DNA from: Variovorax gracilis
GTDB lineage: Bacteria > Pseudomonadota > Gammaproteobacteria > Burkholderiales > Burkholderiaceae_C
Length of the DNA stretch: 64,000 nucleotides
Reading direction: 5' to 3'
Assembly: GCF_030317115.1 (NCBI RefSeq)
Contig: NZ_JASZYF010000014.1
Span: 57,138-121,137 of the forward strand
Shown here one piece after another: positions 54,808-62,924 of the stretch; the stretch's first letter is position 1; each line of letters begins with the position of its first letter. The translations under genes were made by a program, and so were the position numbers. Under the pieces are notes generated by a model. The model saw only the letters and a program-made list of their open reading frames with translations. It did no database searches and was not told the origin of the DNA.

Positions 54808-55563
54808 TCAGCGCCCGTCTGCTCCTGCCGACAGCCAGTGGTCGAGAGACGTCTTGCCTGTCCAGTGCTTGCCGGCCGGGGTCAGCGACCCATCGCTCAG
54901 CGGCGCGCCGAAGTAGGTGGCGTCGTGGTCCGTCACGACCTCCCGTGCATCCTTTCCGGCTTTCAGCACGTGGCGGATCAGGTCATCCAGCGGAACGGCT
55001 TGCGGGCCCGCGATGTCCCGGATGCCGTTCCGGGGCTCGTCGCCCACGACTTCGGCGAGCGCCGCCGCCACGTCTGACGCGGCCATGGGCTGGAGCCGGC
55101 CACTCGGCAGCCGCACCGTCTGCCCGCTGGTGTTCGCCTCGGCGATGGGCATCAGGAACTCGAAGAACTGCGTCGCGCGAACGATGGTGTAGGGCACCTT
55201 CCCGCCCTCGATCAACGATTCCTGCGCGACCTTGGCACGCAAGTAGCCGCTGGCGGGAGCGCGGTCCGCACCCACCACCGACAGCGCGATGAAGTGATCC
55301 ACGCCCGCCTTGGCGCTGGCCGCCAGCAGATTCCGGGTCGAGGCGCGGAAGAACTCCATGACCTGCTCGTCCGCGAACGAGGGTGAGTTGCTGACGTCGA
55401 CGACGACCTGCGCGCCCACCAGCGCCTGGTCCAGCCCCTCCCCCGTCACGGTATTGACGCCCGACGATGGCGAGGCCGACGCCACCTCGTGGCCTGCCTG
55501 GCGCAGCAGGGTCGACAGTTTCTTTCCGATGAGGCCGCTGCCTCCGATGATCACGACTTTCAT
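54808..55563 (-). CDS. NAD(P)-binding oxidoreductase, ECF41 partner
   Basis: The 251-residue atypical SDR starts at ATG 55563 with the dinucleotide motif VIIGGSGLIGKKLSTLLRQAGHEV. It has ALSVVGADRAPASGYLRAKVAQE and a NmrA-like body. Such oxidoreductase/epimerase genes are the usual neighbours of ECF41 sigma factors. An ECF41-type promoter lies at 55629-55655, giving a ~60-nt leader. The substrate is unknown. Confidence 0.88.
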   Translation of the reverse strand: MKVVIIGGSGLIGKKLSTLLRQAGHEVASASPSSGVNTVTGEGLDQALVGAQVVVDVSNSPSFADEQVMEFFRASTRNLLAASAKAGVDHFIALSVVGADRAPASGYLRAKVAQESLIEGGKVPYTIVRATQFFEFLMPIAEANTSGQTVRLPSGRLQPMAASDVAAALAEVVGDEPRNGIRDIAGPQAVPLDDLIRHVLKAGKDAREVVTDHDATYFGAPLSDGSLTPAGKHWTGKTSLDHWLSAGADGR

Positions 55564-55628
55564 GTCAGGTCCTTCAGTACGTTGAGAGGTGGAGGACGGC
55601 TGCGCATTGCGGCCATCCATACCTGCAA

Positions 55629-55655
55629 GACGTGCGACGAAGGCCGGTTGTGACG
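55629..55655 (-). promoter_or_regulatory. ECF41-type promoter of the oxidoreductase gene
   Basis: Read on the minus strand: CGTCACA, 16 nt, CGTC. It differs by one base from the ECF41 consensus TGTCACA-N16-CGTC. Confidence 0.75.
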
Positions 55656-55673
55656 GATCGGCGAAAAATTCTT

Positions 55674-56579
55674 TCAGTGAGGCCGATGGGCGGCGCCGGC
55701 ATTCCCGCCGAGCGCGGCGACGATGCGCGCCAGCTTGTCGGGATTGCGCTGCGCGTGGATGCGCAAGATGCGCTCGCCATCGGTTTCGATGGCTTGCGCC
55801 GATTCCAGCTCGCCGTCGATGAAGCGCAGCAGGCCCCACTCGCCGTTGAGCATGACGACCTCGAAACGCACCGCCTCGTGGTGTCGCAGGCTCGTCGCGA
55901 AGTAGAGCTGTGCGATGCGCTGGCCACCCACCAGCGGCACGCCGAAGCTCGGCACCTTGCCGCCGCCATCGCCGATGAGCTGCGCATCGTCGGCCAGCAT
56001 GGCCTTCAGCGCGGAGAACTCGCCGCGCGTGGCGGCGTCGGCAAAACCCTGCAGGAGCCGGAGCTGGGTATCGGGCGGGACGACGTGACGGGGCCGGCTG
56101 TCCTGCAGCTGCTCCTTGGCGCGGTGCACGAGCTGCCTGCACGCACTCTCGCTCTTGCCGAGGGTCGCGGCCACCTCGCTGTAGTCCGCGTCGAACACCT
56201 CCCGCAGCAGGAAGGCCGCACGCGCCTCGGGTGCCAGGCGCTCCAGCACGGCGAGGAAGGCAACGGAGATGTCATCGGCTCGCTCCAGCATCTGCTCGGG
56301 CGTGGTCGGGGATTCGGACATCAGCGGTTCCGGCAGCCAGGTGCCGATGTAGTGCTCGCGCTGCACCTTGGCGGAGCGAAGCCGGTCGATGGCCAGGCGC
56401 GTGGTGACGGAGACCAGCCACGCCTCGCTGTTGTCCACCCGCTCCTGCTGCGCCTCATGCCAGCGGAGCCAGGCGTCCTGCACGACCTCCTCCGCCTCGG
56501 CGGCAGAGCCCAGCATGCGATAGGCGATGCCCTGCAAGCGAGGACGCAGGCGCGTGAAGGTGTCGGTCCTGTCGTTCAT
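55674..56579 (-). CDS. ECF41-family RNA polymerase sigma factor
   Basis: The 301-residue sigma factor has the usual regions 2 and 4 plus a C-terminal SnoaL-like domain that acts as a built-in regulator. The ECF41 marks are all visible: WLPEP at 81-85 in the linker, DGGGK at 204-208 and NPDKL at 279-283. No anti-sigma factor is expected or found. The gene lies 110 bp upstream of its oxidoreductase partner and carries its own perfect ECF41 promoter, so autoregulation is likely. Confidence 0.94.
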   Translation of the reverse strand: MNDRTDTFTRLRPRLQGIAYRMLGSAAEAEEVVQDAWLRWHEAQQERVDNSEAWLVSVTTRLAIDRLRSAKVQREHYIGTWLPEPLMSESPTTPEQMLERADDISVAFLAVLERLAPEARAAFLLREVFDADYSEVAATLGKSESACRQLVHRAKEQLQDSRPRHVVPPDTQLRLLQGFADAATRGEFSALKAMLADDAQLIGDGGGKVPSFGVPLVGGQRIAQLYFATSLRHHEAVRFEVVMLNGEWGLLRFIDGELESAQAIETDGERILRIHAQRNPDKLARIVAALGGNAGAAHRPH

Positions 56580-56588
56580 GAGTGCCTA

Positions 56589-56615
56589 GACGTTCGGCCA
56601 CCCCGGGTTGTGACA
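56589..56615 (-). promoter_or_regulatory. Perfect ECF41 promoter of the sigma gene
   Basis: Minus strand: TGTCACA (56609-56615), 16 nt, CGTC (56589-56592). The -10 ends only 9 nt before ATG 56579, so the mRNA would have a leader of just a few bases. Confidence 0.85.
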
Positions 56616-56650
56616 GCCGTCCGACGAACGGCGGCGGCTGCCTTCCGATG

Positions 56651-56905
56651 CTATTGGCAGGAGCACGAGGGCGGCTTGATGCACGAAGCCGCCGCGACGC
56701 TGGTCACCTGCACGCTGGAGCCGCCGACGCACAGCGCCTGCTTGAGCGCCGGACAGGCCGTCTCGCAGCTCTCGCACGCGCCGTTGGCAGGTGCGGAACA
56801 GTGCGCCGGTCCGACCACCGTCTTCAGCAGCACGACATCCGAGGAGGTGGTCGTGCATCCGCAGAATGCGATGGCGGCGAAAGCCGAGAGCAGGAGCGTC
56901 CTCAT
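56651..56905 (-). CDS. Small Cys-rich lipoprotein
   Basis: The 84-residue protein has a lipobox (AIAFCGCTTT) and six further cysteines (CSAPANGACESCETACPALKQALC; SCIKPPSCSCQ). The CxxC-like spacing suggests metal binding or disulfides in the periplasm. No family is known to me. It lies just upstream of the ECF41 promoter on the same strand. Confidence 0.65.
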   Translation of the reverse strand: MRTLLLSAFAAIAFCGCTTTSSDVVLLKTVVGPAHCSAPANGACESCETACPALKQALCVGGSSVQVTSVAAASCIKPPSCSCQ

Positions 56906-57013
56906 TCGCAGTCCCCTTCGTTTGGGTTGGTCGGGTCCGCATCATGCGCGCAAATTGCATGCAGGCGATCACCCGATCAGCCCGCTTTTCGCCAACCTCG
57001 AGCGCCGCCAGCC

Positions 57014-58339
57014 TCACTGCTCGACTGCAAACAACCGCCACTCGTCGGGGATTCCCTTCAGGCGCTGCATCCCCCGATCCTGGAATGCCAGTCCGGAGCC
57101 GGCGACCAGATCCCTGACGGTGCTGGAAACAAGCACTTCGCTCGTCCGGGCATGCGTCGCCACACGCGCGCAGGTATGCACTGCGATGCCTGCAACCTTG
57201 TCGTCGATCACTTCGCACTCCCCGGTGTGCAGCCCTGCGCGGATCTCGAGCCCGAGCGCCCGGACCTCGCGGGAGATGGCGCAGGCGCAGCGCACCGCCC
57301 GGGCCGGGCCATCGAAGGTGGCGAGGAACCCGTCGCCGGTGGTTTCGATCTCGCGGCCCCGGAAATGCTCCAGCTCGCGGCGAACCAGCGCGTGGTGACT
57401 CTCCAGCAGATCGTGCCAGCCGCGATCGCCGAGCACCGCGGCGCGTTCGGTGGACCCCACGATGTCGGTGAACATGACAGTGACCAGGAGCCGGTCGGGT
57501 TCGACGCCGAGCCGGGCGCCGGTGAGGAACTCTTCGATCTCATCGAGGATGGCGTCGCTGTCGCAGCCCCACGGGACGTGATCGACGCCATGGAGTTCGA
57601 CCAGCTTCGCCCCGGCGATCTGCTCGCTCATGTATCGGCTCGCGCCGAAATCGATGACGCGATCGTCCAGGCTGTGCAACAGCAGGGTGGGCACGCGCAC
57701 GGCGGGCAGCACATGACGGATGTCGATGTCCAGGTTCATGCGCAACACCGCCGCCGCGGCCGCGGGGCTCGCGCTGGAACGCAGCCAGCGCGCCCACCAT
57801 CGACGGCACCGCTCGTCCCCTGCATGGCTCGGCCACCGCGTCTCGATGCCGACCGCGCCGCCCCAATCGCGCTCCACCTGATCGGCGACGGCGAGCAATT
57901 GATCCCTCGTCATGCCCCAGGGGTAGCCGGGCCCCTGAGTGCGCCTCGCGAAAGAGCCGCACATGACGAGCGCCGAAGCGCGATCCGGGTAGGTGGCGGC
58001 GAAAAGCGCGCACATCGCGCCGCCCTCCGAATAGCCGTACAGCGCCGCGCGCTCCGAGCCGACGGCATCCAATACCGCCCGCACGTCATCCATGCGGACT
58101 TCGAGAGACGGCATGTCGCTCACGCGGTCCGACAGGCCGGTCCCCCGCTTGTCGAACAGGATCAGCCGGGAGAAGGAAGCCAGCCGCGTGAACATCCGCC
58201 CCAGTGCGGGCTCCTCCCAGAAGACATCGAGGTTCGAAACCCATCCCGGAACCAGCACGAGGTCTCGCGGGCCGTTCCCGACCGTCTGGTATGCGATGTT
58301 GACGCCACCGCTCTTTGCGTAGTGGGTGCTGGGAAGCAT
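57014..58339 (-). CDS. Alpha/beta hydrolase fused to class III adenylate cyclase
   Basis: The 441-residue protein (ATG 58339) has an N-terminal alpha/beta hydrolase with Ser104 (GYSEGG), Asp225 (SLDDRV) and His254 (VDHVPW). The C-terminal class III cyclase domain has metal Asp292 (MFTDIVGST) and Asp336 (GDGFLATF), then AGLHTGECEV. A hydrolase sensing a small ester or acyl ligand may tune cAMP/cGMP output. Whether both halves are active cannot be told, but the key residues are present in both. Confidence 0.88.
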   Translation of the reverse strand: MLPSTHYAKSGGVNIAYQTVGNGPRDLVLVPGWVSNLDVFWEEPALGRMFTRLASFSRLILFDKRGTGLSDRVSDMPSLEVRMDDVRAVLDAVGSERAALYGYSEGGAMCALFAATYPDRASALVMCGSFARRTQGPGYPWGMTRDQLLAVADQVERDWGGAVGIETRWPSHAGDERCRRWWARWLRSSASPAAAAAVLRMNLDIDIRHVLPAVRVPTLLLHSLDDRVIDFGASRYMSEQIAGAKLVELHGVDHVPWGCDSDAILDEIEEFLTGARLGVEPDRLLVTVMFTDIVGSTERAAVLGDRGWHDLLESHHALVRRELEHFRGREIETTGDGFLATFDGPARAVRCACAISREVRALGLEIRAGLHTGECEVIDDKVAGIAVHTCARVATHARTSEVLVSSTVRDLVAGSGLAFQDRGMQRLKGIPDEWRLFAVEQ

Positions 58340-58501
58340 GGCGGTTTCCCCCTGGGACCTTCGGCGTTGCGGCCTGCCGGTCTGGCAGCTTGCCACAATC
58401 CGGGCCGGCACGCGACTCATCGCCGGATGCCGAGACCACACTCCGACCAAAGCAGGGATGCGCGCGCCGCGCCATCGGCGACCGCTCAAGATGAACGAGC
58501 C

Positions 58502-58810
58502 TCAGCGCGCGCGAATCACGTCTGACACGTTGCCGTTCTCGTTCACGGTGCAGTTGATCAGCGGCTGCCCGGCGCCGATGCTGAGGCTGACGATGTAGAT
58601 GCCGTCCGTCATGGTGCTCGCGTCGTTGACCGGCTTCACGTTTTCCTTGGGCACCTTGAACTCGCGGGAGACGGAATCGACACAACTGTTGCGCGCCACC
58701 AGCGGCGACGAGAAGCCGGCGAACACCGCCGGCGGCTGGTAGTTGGCGCAACCAGTTGCGATGGCGCAGAGGCCGATGGCGGCCGCTGCGAAACGGCGAC
58801 AGACAATCAT
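58502..58810 (-). CDS. Small lipoprotein
   Basis: The 102-residue protein starts at ATG 58810 with AAGGAG upstream. The signal ends in IATGCANYQ (lipobox). The mature part (FKVPKENVKPVN, ISLSIGAGQPLINCTVNENGNVSDV) may be beta-rich. No family was recognised. It is divergent from the sulfatase and shares the region that holds operator A. Confidence 0.65.
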   Translation of the reverse strand: MIVCRRFAAAAIGLCAIATGCANYQPPAVFAGFSSPLVARNSCVDSVSREFKVPKENVKPVNDASTMTDGIYIVSLSIGAGQPLINCTVNENGNVSDVIRAR

Positions 58811-59109
58811 GTTGACTCCTTCGACAGCGGCGCCATCGACAGGCCAAGGCAGCCCATCGCACGCGGCTGAATGCATGCTATGAACTTCTGCCTGGCGCAA
58901 CAAGCGAGGCCATTGCTTGAACGACTACGTGGTGGCACGGAGGCCCGTACGTAGGCACCCCTATCGCATGGCTGCCGCGTCCGTGCGCCGGAGCCGGAAA
59001 CCGGGGCGCTTGCCCTTTGGGGCAAGGCAGTTGCCCGTCGGCCCTATTTGCAGCACCCACCGCGACTGTCAGGATGCACGGCGAAGCATCGAACCAACCG
59101 GAGGTACGC
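58811..59109. other. Divergent control region of lipoprotein and sulfatase genes
   Basis: This is a 299-bp gene-free gap. It contains a hairpin CTTGCCC-TTTG-GGGCAAG (59009-59026) overlapping the 17-bp operator at 59020-59036. No further motif was recognised. Confidence 0.55.
59020..59036 (+). promoter_or_regulatory. Operator A: GGGCA-N7-TGCCC
   Basis: GGGCA AGGCAGT TGCCC lies 73 bp before ATG 59110. It is the first of three copies with the same half-sites and spacing (others 60984-61000 and 63005-63021), preceded by a related CTTGCCCTTTG stretch. Confidence 0.7.
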
Positions 59110-60651
59110 ATGGCTGACAAGGCCCCCAACATCGTCATGATCATGGCCGACGACGTCGGCATCTGGAACCTGAGCGCCTACCATCGCGGCATGATGGGCG
59201 GCAGCACGCCGAACATCGACCGTCTCGCCAGGGAAGGCGCGCTGTTCACCGACTACTACGGGCAGCAGTCGTGCACCGCGGGTCGGGCCGCCTTCATCCT
59301 GGGCCAGACACCGTTTCGCACCGGACTGCTGAAGGTGGGCATGCCGGCCGCCAAGCAGGGCCTGCAGGACAAGGACCCGACGATCGCCGAACTGCTCAAG
59401 CCGCTGGGCTACGCCACTGCGCAGATCGGCAAGAACCATCTCGGCGACCGCAACGAATACCTGCCCACGGTGCACGGCTTCGACGAGTTCTACGGCATCC
59501 TGTACCACCTCAACGCAATGGAAGAGCCCTACGACGGCGAATACCCGAAGGTGCCGGGCTTTCACGAGCAGTTCGGCCCGCGCAACATCATCGAATCCTT
59601 CGCCACGGACGAGGATGATCCGACGGAGGAGCCGCGCTGGGGGCGCGTGGGCAAGCAGAAGATCATCGACGCCGGTCCATTGCCTCCGGGGCCCGGCATG
59701 GACCCGGCGGCGAAGTTCAACATGGAAGATGTCGATGCCGAACTCGTACGTCGCTCGGTCGACTTCATCGATCGCTCGGTGAAGGCCGGCAAGCCCTTCT
59801 TCCTGTGGCACAACTCGACGCGCTGCCACGTCTGGACGCACTTGTCGCCCAGGTGGAAGGACAAGAGCGGCTTCGGCATCTATGCCGACGCGATGATGGA
59901 GATGGACTGGATCGTCGGCGAGATCCTCAGGAAGCTCGACGACGAAGGCATCGCTGACAACACCATCGTGATGTTCACCAGCGACAACGGCGCAGAGATC
60001 TTCAGTTGGCCCGATGGCGGCAACCATCCGTTCCGCGGCGAGAAGGGCACCGTGTTCGAAGGCGGATTCCGAGTCCCCATGCTTGCCAGGTGGCCTGGCG
60101 TGATCAAGCCGGGCACCATCGTCAACGACATCATGGCGGCAGAGGACTGGATGCCCACCCTGGTGGCCGCCGCTGGCGAACCCCAGGTCAAGGAGAAACT
60201 GCTGAGCGGCTTCAAGGCCGGCGAGAAGACCTTCAGGAATCACCTCGACGGCTATAACTTCATGCCCTATTTCAAGGGCGAGGCCCCGGCTCCGCGTCAC
60301 GAGTTCTTCTACTTCAGCGACAACGCCGACCTCATGGCGGTGCGCTACAACGCCTGGAAGGTCAGCTTCAAGACCATCGAGGGCAACCTCTTCAATGGCA
60401 AGCCCCAAACGACCAACGTGCCGCTCGTGACCAATCTGCGCCAGGACCCGTGGGAGCGTTACCAGGACGAGAGCCTGTTGTATGGCCGCTGGTGGGGCGA
60501 GAAGCTCTGGACGATGGTCCCCGCGGTGGGCATCGTCGGACAGTTCCTGGCAACCTTCAGGGAGTACCCGCCCAGCCAGGTCTCAGGCTCGCTCAGCGTG
60601 GAGAAGGCGCTCCAGATGCTGCAGGCAGGAAGCCGCGGGAGCGGCACCTGA
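59110..60651 (+). CDS. Arylsulfatase (sulfatase family)
   Basis: The 513-residue protein has metal Asp14-Asp15 (MADDVG), the formylglycine site Cys55 in QQSCTAGRAAF, a central GKNHLGD and the second metal pair in TSDNGAE. CTAGR replaces the common C-x-P-S-R but is used by a subgroup. No signal peptide is seen, so cytoplasmic action on aryl or small sulfate esters is likely. The maturation enzyme (FGE or anSME) is not in the window. GAGG precedes ATG 59110. Confidence 0.9.
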   Translation: MADKAPNIVMIMADDVGIWNLSAYHRGMMGGSTPNIDRLAREGALFTDYYGQQSCTAGRAAFILGQTPFRTGLLKVGMPAAKQGLQDKDPTIAELLKPLGYATAQIGKNHLGDRNEYLPTVHGFDEFYGILYHLNAMEEPYDGEYPKVPGFHEQFGPRNIIESFATDEDDPTEEPRWGRVGKQKIIDAGPLPPGPGMDPAAKFNMEDVDAELVRRSVDFIDRSVKAGKPFFLWHNSTRCHVWTHLSPRWKDKSGFGIYADAMMEMDWIVGEILRKLDDEGIADNTIVMFTSDNGAEIFSWPDGGNHPFRGEKGTVFEGGFRVPMLARWPGVIKPGTIVNDIMAAEDWMPTLVAAAGEPQVKEKLLSGFKAGEKTFRNHLDGYNFMPYFKGEAPAPRHEFFYFSDNADLMAVRYNAWKVSFKTIEGNLFNGKPQTTNVPLVTNLRQDPWERYQDESLLYGRWWGEKLWTMVPAVGIVGQFLATFREYPPSQVSGSLSVEKALQMLQAGSRGSGT

Positions 60652-60680
60652 GACCAGGCAAAGCTCCCGGCCGCTGCCCG

Positions 60681-60911
60681 CTAGTAGCGCCTGCGAACCG
60701 CCGCGCCGTTGGGCCCGACGCAACCTTCGCGATAAACGCCCTTGGCGCACGTGACTTGCGCCGGCGGCGGCTTCTTGACCACCGCGGCGCCGTTGGGGCC
60801 GGCGCAGCCGGCGCGGTAGACACCAGCGGCGCAAGTGACCGCAAATGATGCGGACGGAAGAAGTCCGAGAATGCCCAATGCGGCCGTTGCGGCGAATATG
60901 TAGCGCTTCAT
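60681..60911 (-). CDS. Exported Cys-repeat microprotein
   Basis: The 76-residue protein starts at ATG 60911 (AAGGAG upstream) with a clear signal peptide (AATAALGILGLLPSASFA). The mature part is two copies of VTCAxGVYRxGCxGPNGAAV joined by a Pro/Lys linker. The cysteine pairs may form disulfides or bind metal. Operator B lies 73 bp upstream. Function unknown. Confidence 0.7.
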   Translation of the reverse strand: MKRYIFAATAALGILGLLPSASFAVTCAAGVYRAGCAGPNGAAVVKKPPPAQVTCAKGVYREGCVGPNGAAVRRRY

Positions 60912-60983
60912 GTCGATCTCCTTGTGTGATGCCGGGACGTGGCGGCTGACGCTGGATCGGGCGCCGCCGGGATGGGTGTCCAA

Positions 60984-61000
60984 GGGCATGGCCCTTGCCC
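60984..61000 (-). promoter_or_regulatory. Operator B: GGGCA-N7-TGCCC
   Basis: On the minus strand: GGGCA AGGGCCA TGCCC, 73 bp before ATG 60911, preceded by CTTCACTTTC as in operator C. TTGGAC overlaps the site's downstream edge and may be a -35. Confidence 0.72.
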
Positions 61001-61035
61001 GAAAGTGAAGTGGAGGTGCTCCGGTGCAGCGCCTG

Positions 61036-61494
61036 TCACGGCGCCGGCACCACCTCGTAGTACACGCCGCTAGAGCCGAAGAACGGCTTGTACCAGGTGG
61101 CGCCGGATTGGTAGTAGTTGACGCCGTTCACCACCATGCTGCGAGCGCCGCCGGGCAAGGCGGCGATCTGGGTGCCGAGCGGCATGTTGCCCTGCACCAC
61201 ATAGGGAGCCGGCTGCACGACCACCGCCGGCGGCTGGACCACCACCGTGGCGGGACGGCTCGCATCGACGATCGCCGCGCCGACTGCCATGCCCGCGACT
61301 GCGCCGACGGCGGCGCCGCAGCCATAGCAGCCCGCGGGACGATAGTAGGGGTGGTAGGGGTGGTAGCCACCGACCGCCACCGCGCCGCCGCGCCAGCCGC
61401 CCGCGGCCGCGACCCATGCATTCGCGCCCGACAGGGGAAGGAAGGCGCCGGCCACGACGACGGCTCCGAGGACGAGTGTCTTGATGTGCTTCAT
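61036..61494 (-). CDS. Exported Gly/Tyr-rich envelope protein (DUF6515-like)
   Basis: The 152-residue protein has a signal peptide (LGAVVVAGAFLPLSGANA), a GGWRGG/HPYHPYY-rich part, a glycine-zipper-like AAVGAVAGMAVGAAIV, and a C-terminal MPLGTQIAALPGGARSMVVNGVNYYQSGATWYKP that recalls DUF6515. It is probably outer-membrane associated. It follows the DUF2092 gene by 20 nt, so they are co-transcribed. Confidence 0.72.
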   Translation of the reverse strand: MKHIKTLVLGAVVVAGAFLPLSGANAWVAAAGGWRGGAVAVGGYHPYHPYYRPAGCYGCGAAVGAVAGMAVGAAIVDASRPATVVVQPPAVVVQPAPYVVQGNMPLGTQIAALPGGARSMVVNGVNYYQSGATWYKPFFGSSGVYYEVVPAP

Positions 61495-61514
61495 TGCATT
61501 GCTCCTTGGCATGG

Positions 61515-62321
61515 TCACTTGGCCGGGCCCATCTGCTTGAACTCGAGCTTCGCGGCGCCTGGCGGGATCGCGGCGCTGAAGGTCTTCGCCGGGATGGGCG
61601 CATTGAGCTTCCATTCCGAGAGCTCGACCGTGAAGGTCGGCTGGCGTTCGCCCGAGCGGTAGGAGACGACCATCAGGCGCGGCAGCTTGTCCGCAGTGCC
61701 GATCCAGACCTCCCAGTCCAGTCCGGGGGCGGTGAATGCCAGGTGCTCGGTCCTGACGCCGCCGATGGCCGTCCGGCCGACCCAGAACGCGCTGGCGAGG
61801 TCTTTCGTCAGGAAGGCATACGGGTCCGCGACCAGCAGGTCGAGGAAGGGCGCGGTGGCGTCGGAACCCGGTTGCAGGCCCTGCATCAGCGCCTCGATCG
61901 CGCCGCCGGCAGCATCGCGCTGCGCGTAGAACTTGCGGTCGGCGGTGACCACGGTGACCGACTTGCCGTCGTAGAAGCTGTCGCTCGGAAACAGGTCGCC
62001 GCGCGCCTCCACGAAGAGCTTGTCGGGCCGCTGCATCACCACCCGCGACGACGCCAGGAGGCTCACGAACTGCCCTGTCGGCGAGGGCGCCGGCACGATG
62101 CCGCGCACCTTGAAGCTCAATGTCTTCGCGCCGGCCAGCGTGTCGCTCATGCCCCTGAGCAGCGCGAGCGCGCGCTCGTCCTTGAAGTCCTTGGCGGGTG
62201 CGGCCGCCTGGGCCGGCTTGGCGTCCTGCGCGAGCGCTGCGCGTTCGGCGCCCAGCAGCGCCGCTGACGCCAGCAGGGCGAGGCCGAGCCGACGGCTGAT
62301 TCGATGGAGAGTGAGAGTCAT
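61515..62321 (-). CDS. DUF2092 exported protein
   Basis: The 268-residue protein has a signal peptide (LGLALLASAALLGAERAALAQ) and a LolA-like beta-sandwich: ALLRGMSDTLAGAKTLSFKVRG, RPDKLFVEARGD, SFYDGKSVTVVTADRKFYAQ, WEVWIGTADKLPRLMVV. These are marks of DUF2092. It may carry lipid or lipoprotein in the periplasm. It is in line behind the response regulator and before the DUF6515-like gene. Confidence 0.8.
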   Translation of the reverse strand: MTLTLHRISRRLGLALLASAALLGAERAALAQDAKPAQAAAPAKDFKDERALALLRGMSDTLAGAKTLSFKVRGIVPAPSPTGQFVSLLASSRVVMQRPDKLFVEARGDLFPSDSFYDGKSVTVVTADRKFYAQRDAAGGAIEALMQGLQPGSDATAPFLDLLVADPYAFLTKDLASAFWVGRTAIGGVRTEHLAFTAPGLDWEVWIGTADKLPRLMVVSYRSGERQPTFTVELSEWKLNAPIPAKTFSAAIPPGAAKLEFKQMGPAK

Positions 62322-62460
62322 CGGTGTGCTCCGGTAGTAGAGATCAATGGAACTCGGACGAATGATGCACCCGCGGCGCATCGGTCGGCGCGTGGCAGCG
62401 GCGACGCGCTGGCGAACGAAGCAGACGGAAGCGGACGCGCTTCCATGGCGGGTCCATCCA

Positions 62461-62862
62461 TCACTGCGTCGAAGTTGGATTGGAGGGACCGCCCTGCACC
62501 GCGGCCTCGATCGCGGCGAGCAGGTCCTTGCTGTGGAACGGCTTCGAGAGATAGCCGACTGCACCGCGCAGAATCGACTCGGCTCGAAGCTCCGGGCTGT
62601 CGTGTGCGGTGATCAAGACCACGGGCGCCGCATTTCCACGCCTGCGCAACTCCGCCAGCAGATCCAGTCCGGACATGCCGGGCAGGTGGAAGTCGCTCAC
62701 GATGCAGTCCGCGCCCGCGATCTCGCTGCTCGCCAGCAACGCTTCCGCCGATGCAAAGATCCCGGTCTTCAGTCCGGCTGCGGTGAGCAGCCGCTCGATC
62801 GCCTGGCGCATGCTGTCGTCGTCGTCCACCACAAGTACCTCGCGGGTCGGCAGCGATGTCAT
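62461..62862 (-). CDS. Single-domain response regulator
   Basis: The 133-residue protein is one REC domain: VVDDDDS, phospho-acceptor Asp57 (SDFHLPGMSG), Thr in LITAHDSPE and Lys in GYLSKPF. No output domain follows, so it acts in a phosphorelay or by protein contact. The start ATG 62862 has no ribosome site of its own but overlaps the stop of a tiny upstream reading frame (62859-62924). Confidence 0.88.
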   Translation of the reverse strand: MTSLPTREVLVVDDDDSMRQAIERLLTAAGLKTGIFASAEALLASSEIAGADCIVSDFHLPGMSGLDLLAELRRRGNAAPVVLITAHDSPELRAESILRGAVGYLSKPFHSKDLLAAIEAAVQGGPSNPTSTQ

Positions 62863-62924
62863 CGCAGGGAGGCATCGCGCCGGTGACCGCGCCGTCGCGA
62901 GAAGTGCAGAGGGGGCGTCTTCAT
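62859..62924 (-). CDS. 21-residue leader peptide coupled to the response regulator
   Basis: ATG 62924 has a strong AAGGAG 8 nt upstream. The frame encodes MKTPPLHFSRRRGHRRDASLR, an Arg/His-rich peptide, and its TGA overlaps the response regulator ATG as ATGA. It may simply load ribosomes onto the next gene or attenuate it. Existence is inferred from signals, not from homology. Confidence 0.5.
   Translation of the reverse strand: MKTPPLHFSRRRGHRRDASLR

Noticed and set aside
59041..59060. Possible sigma54 promoter near the sulfatase
   Set aside because: GG and GC are spaced 8 rather than 10 bases apart.
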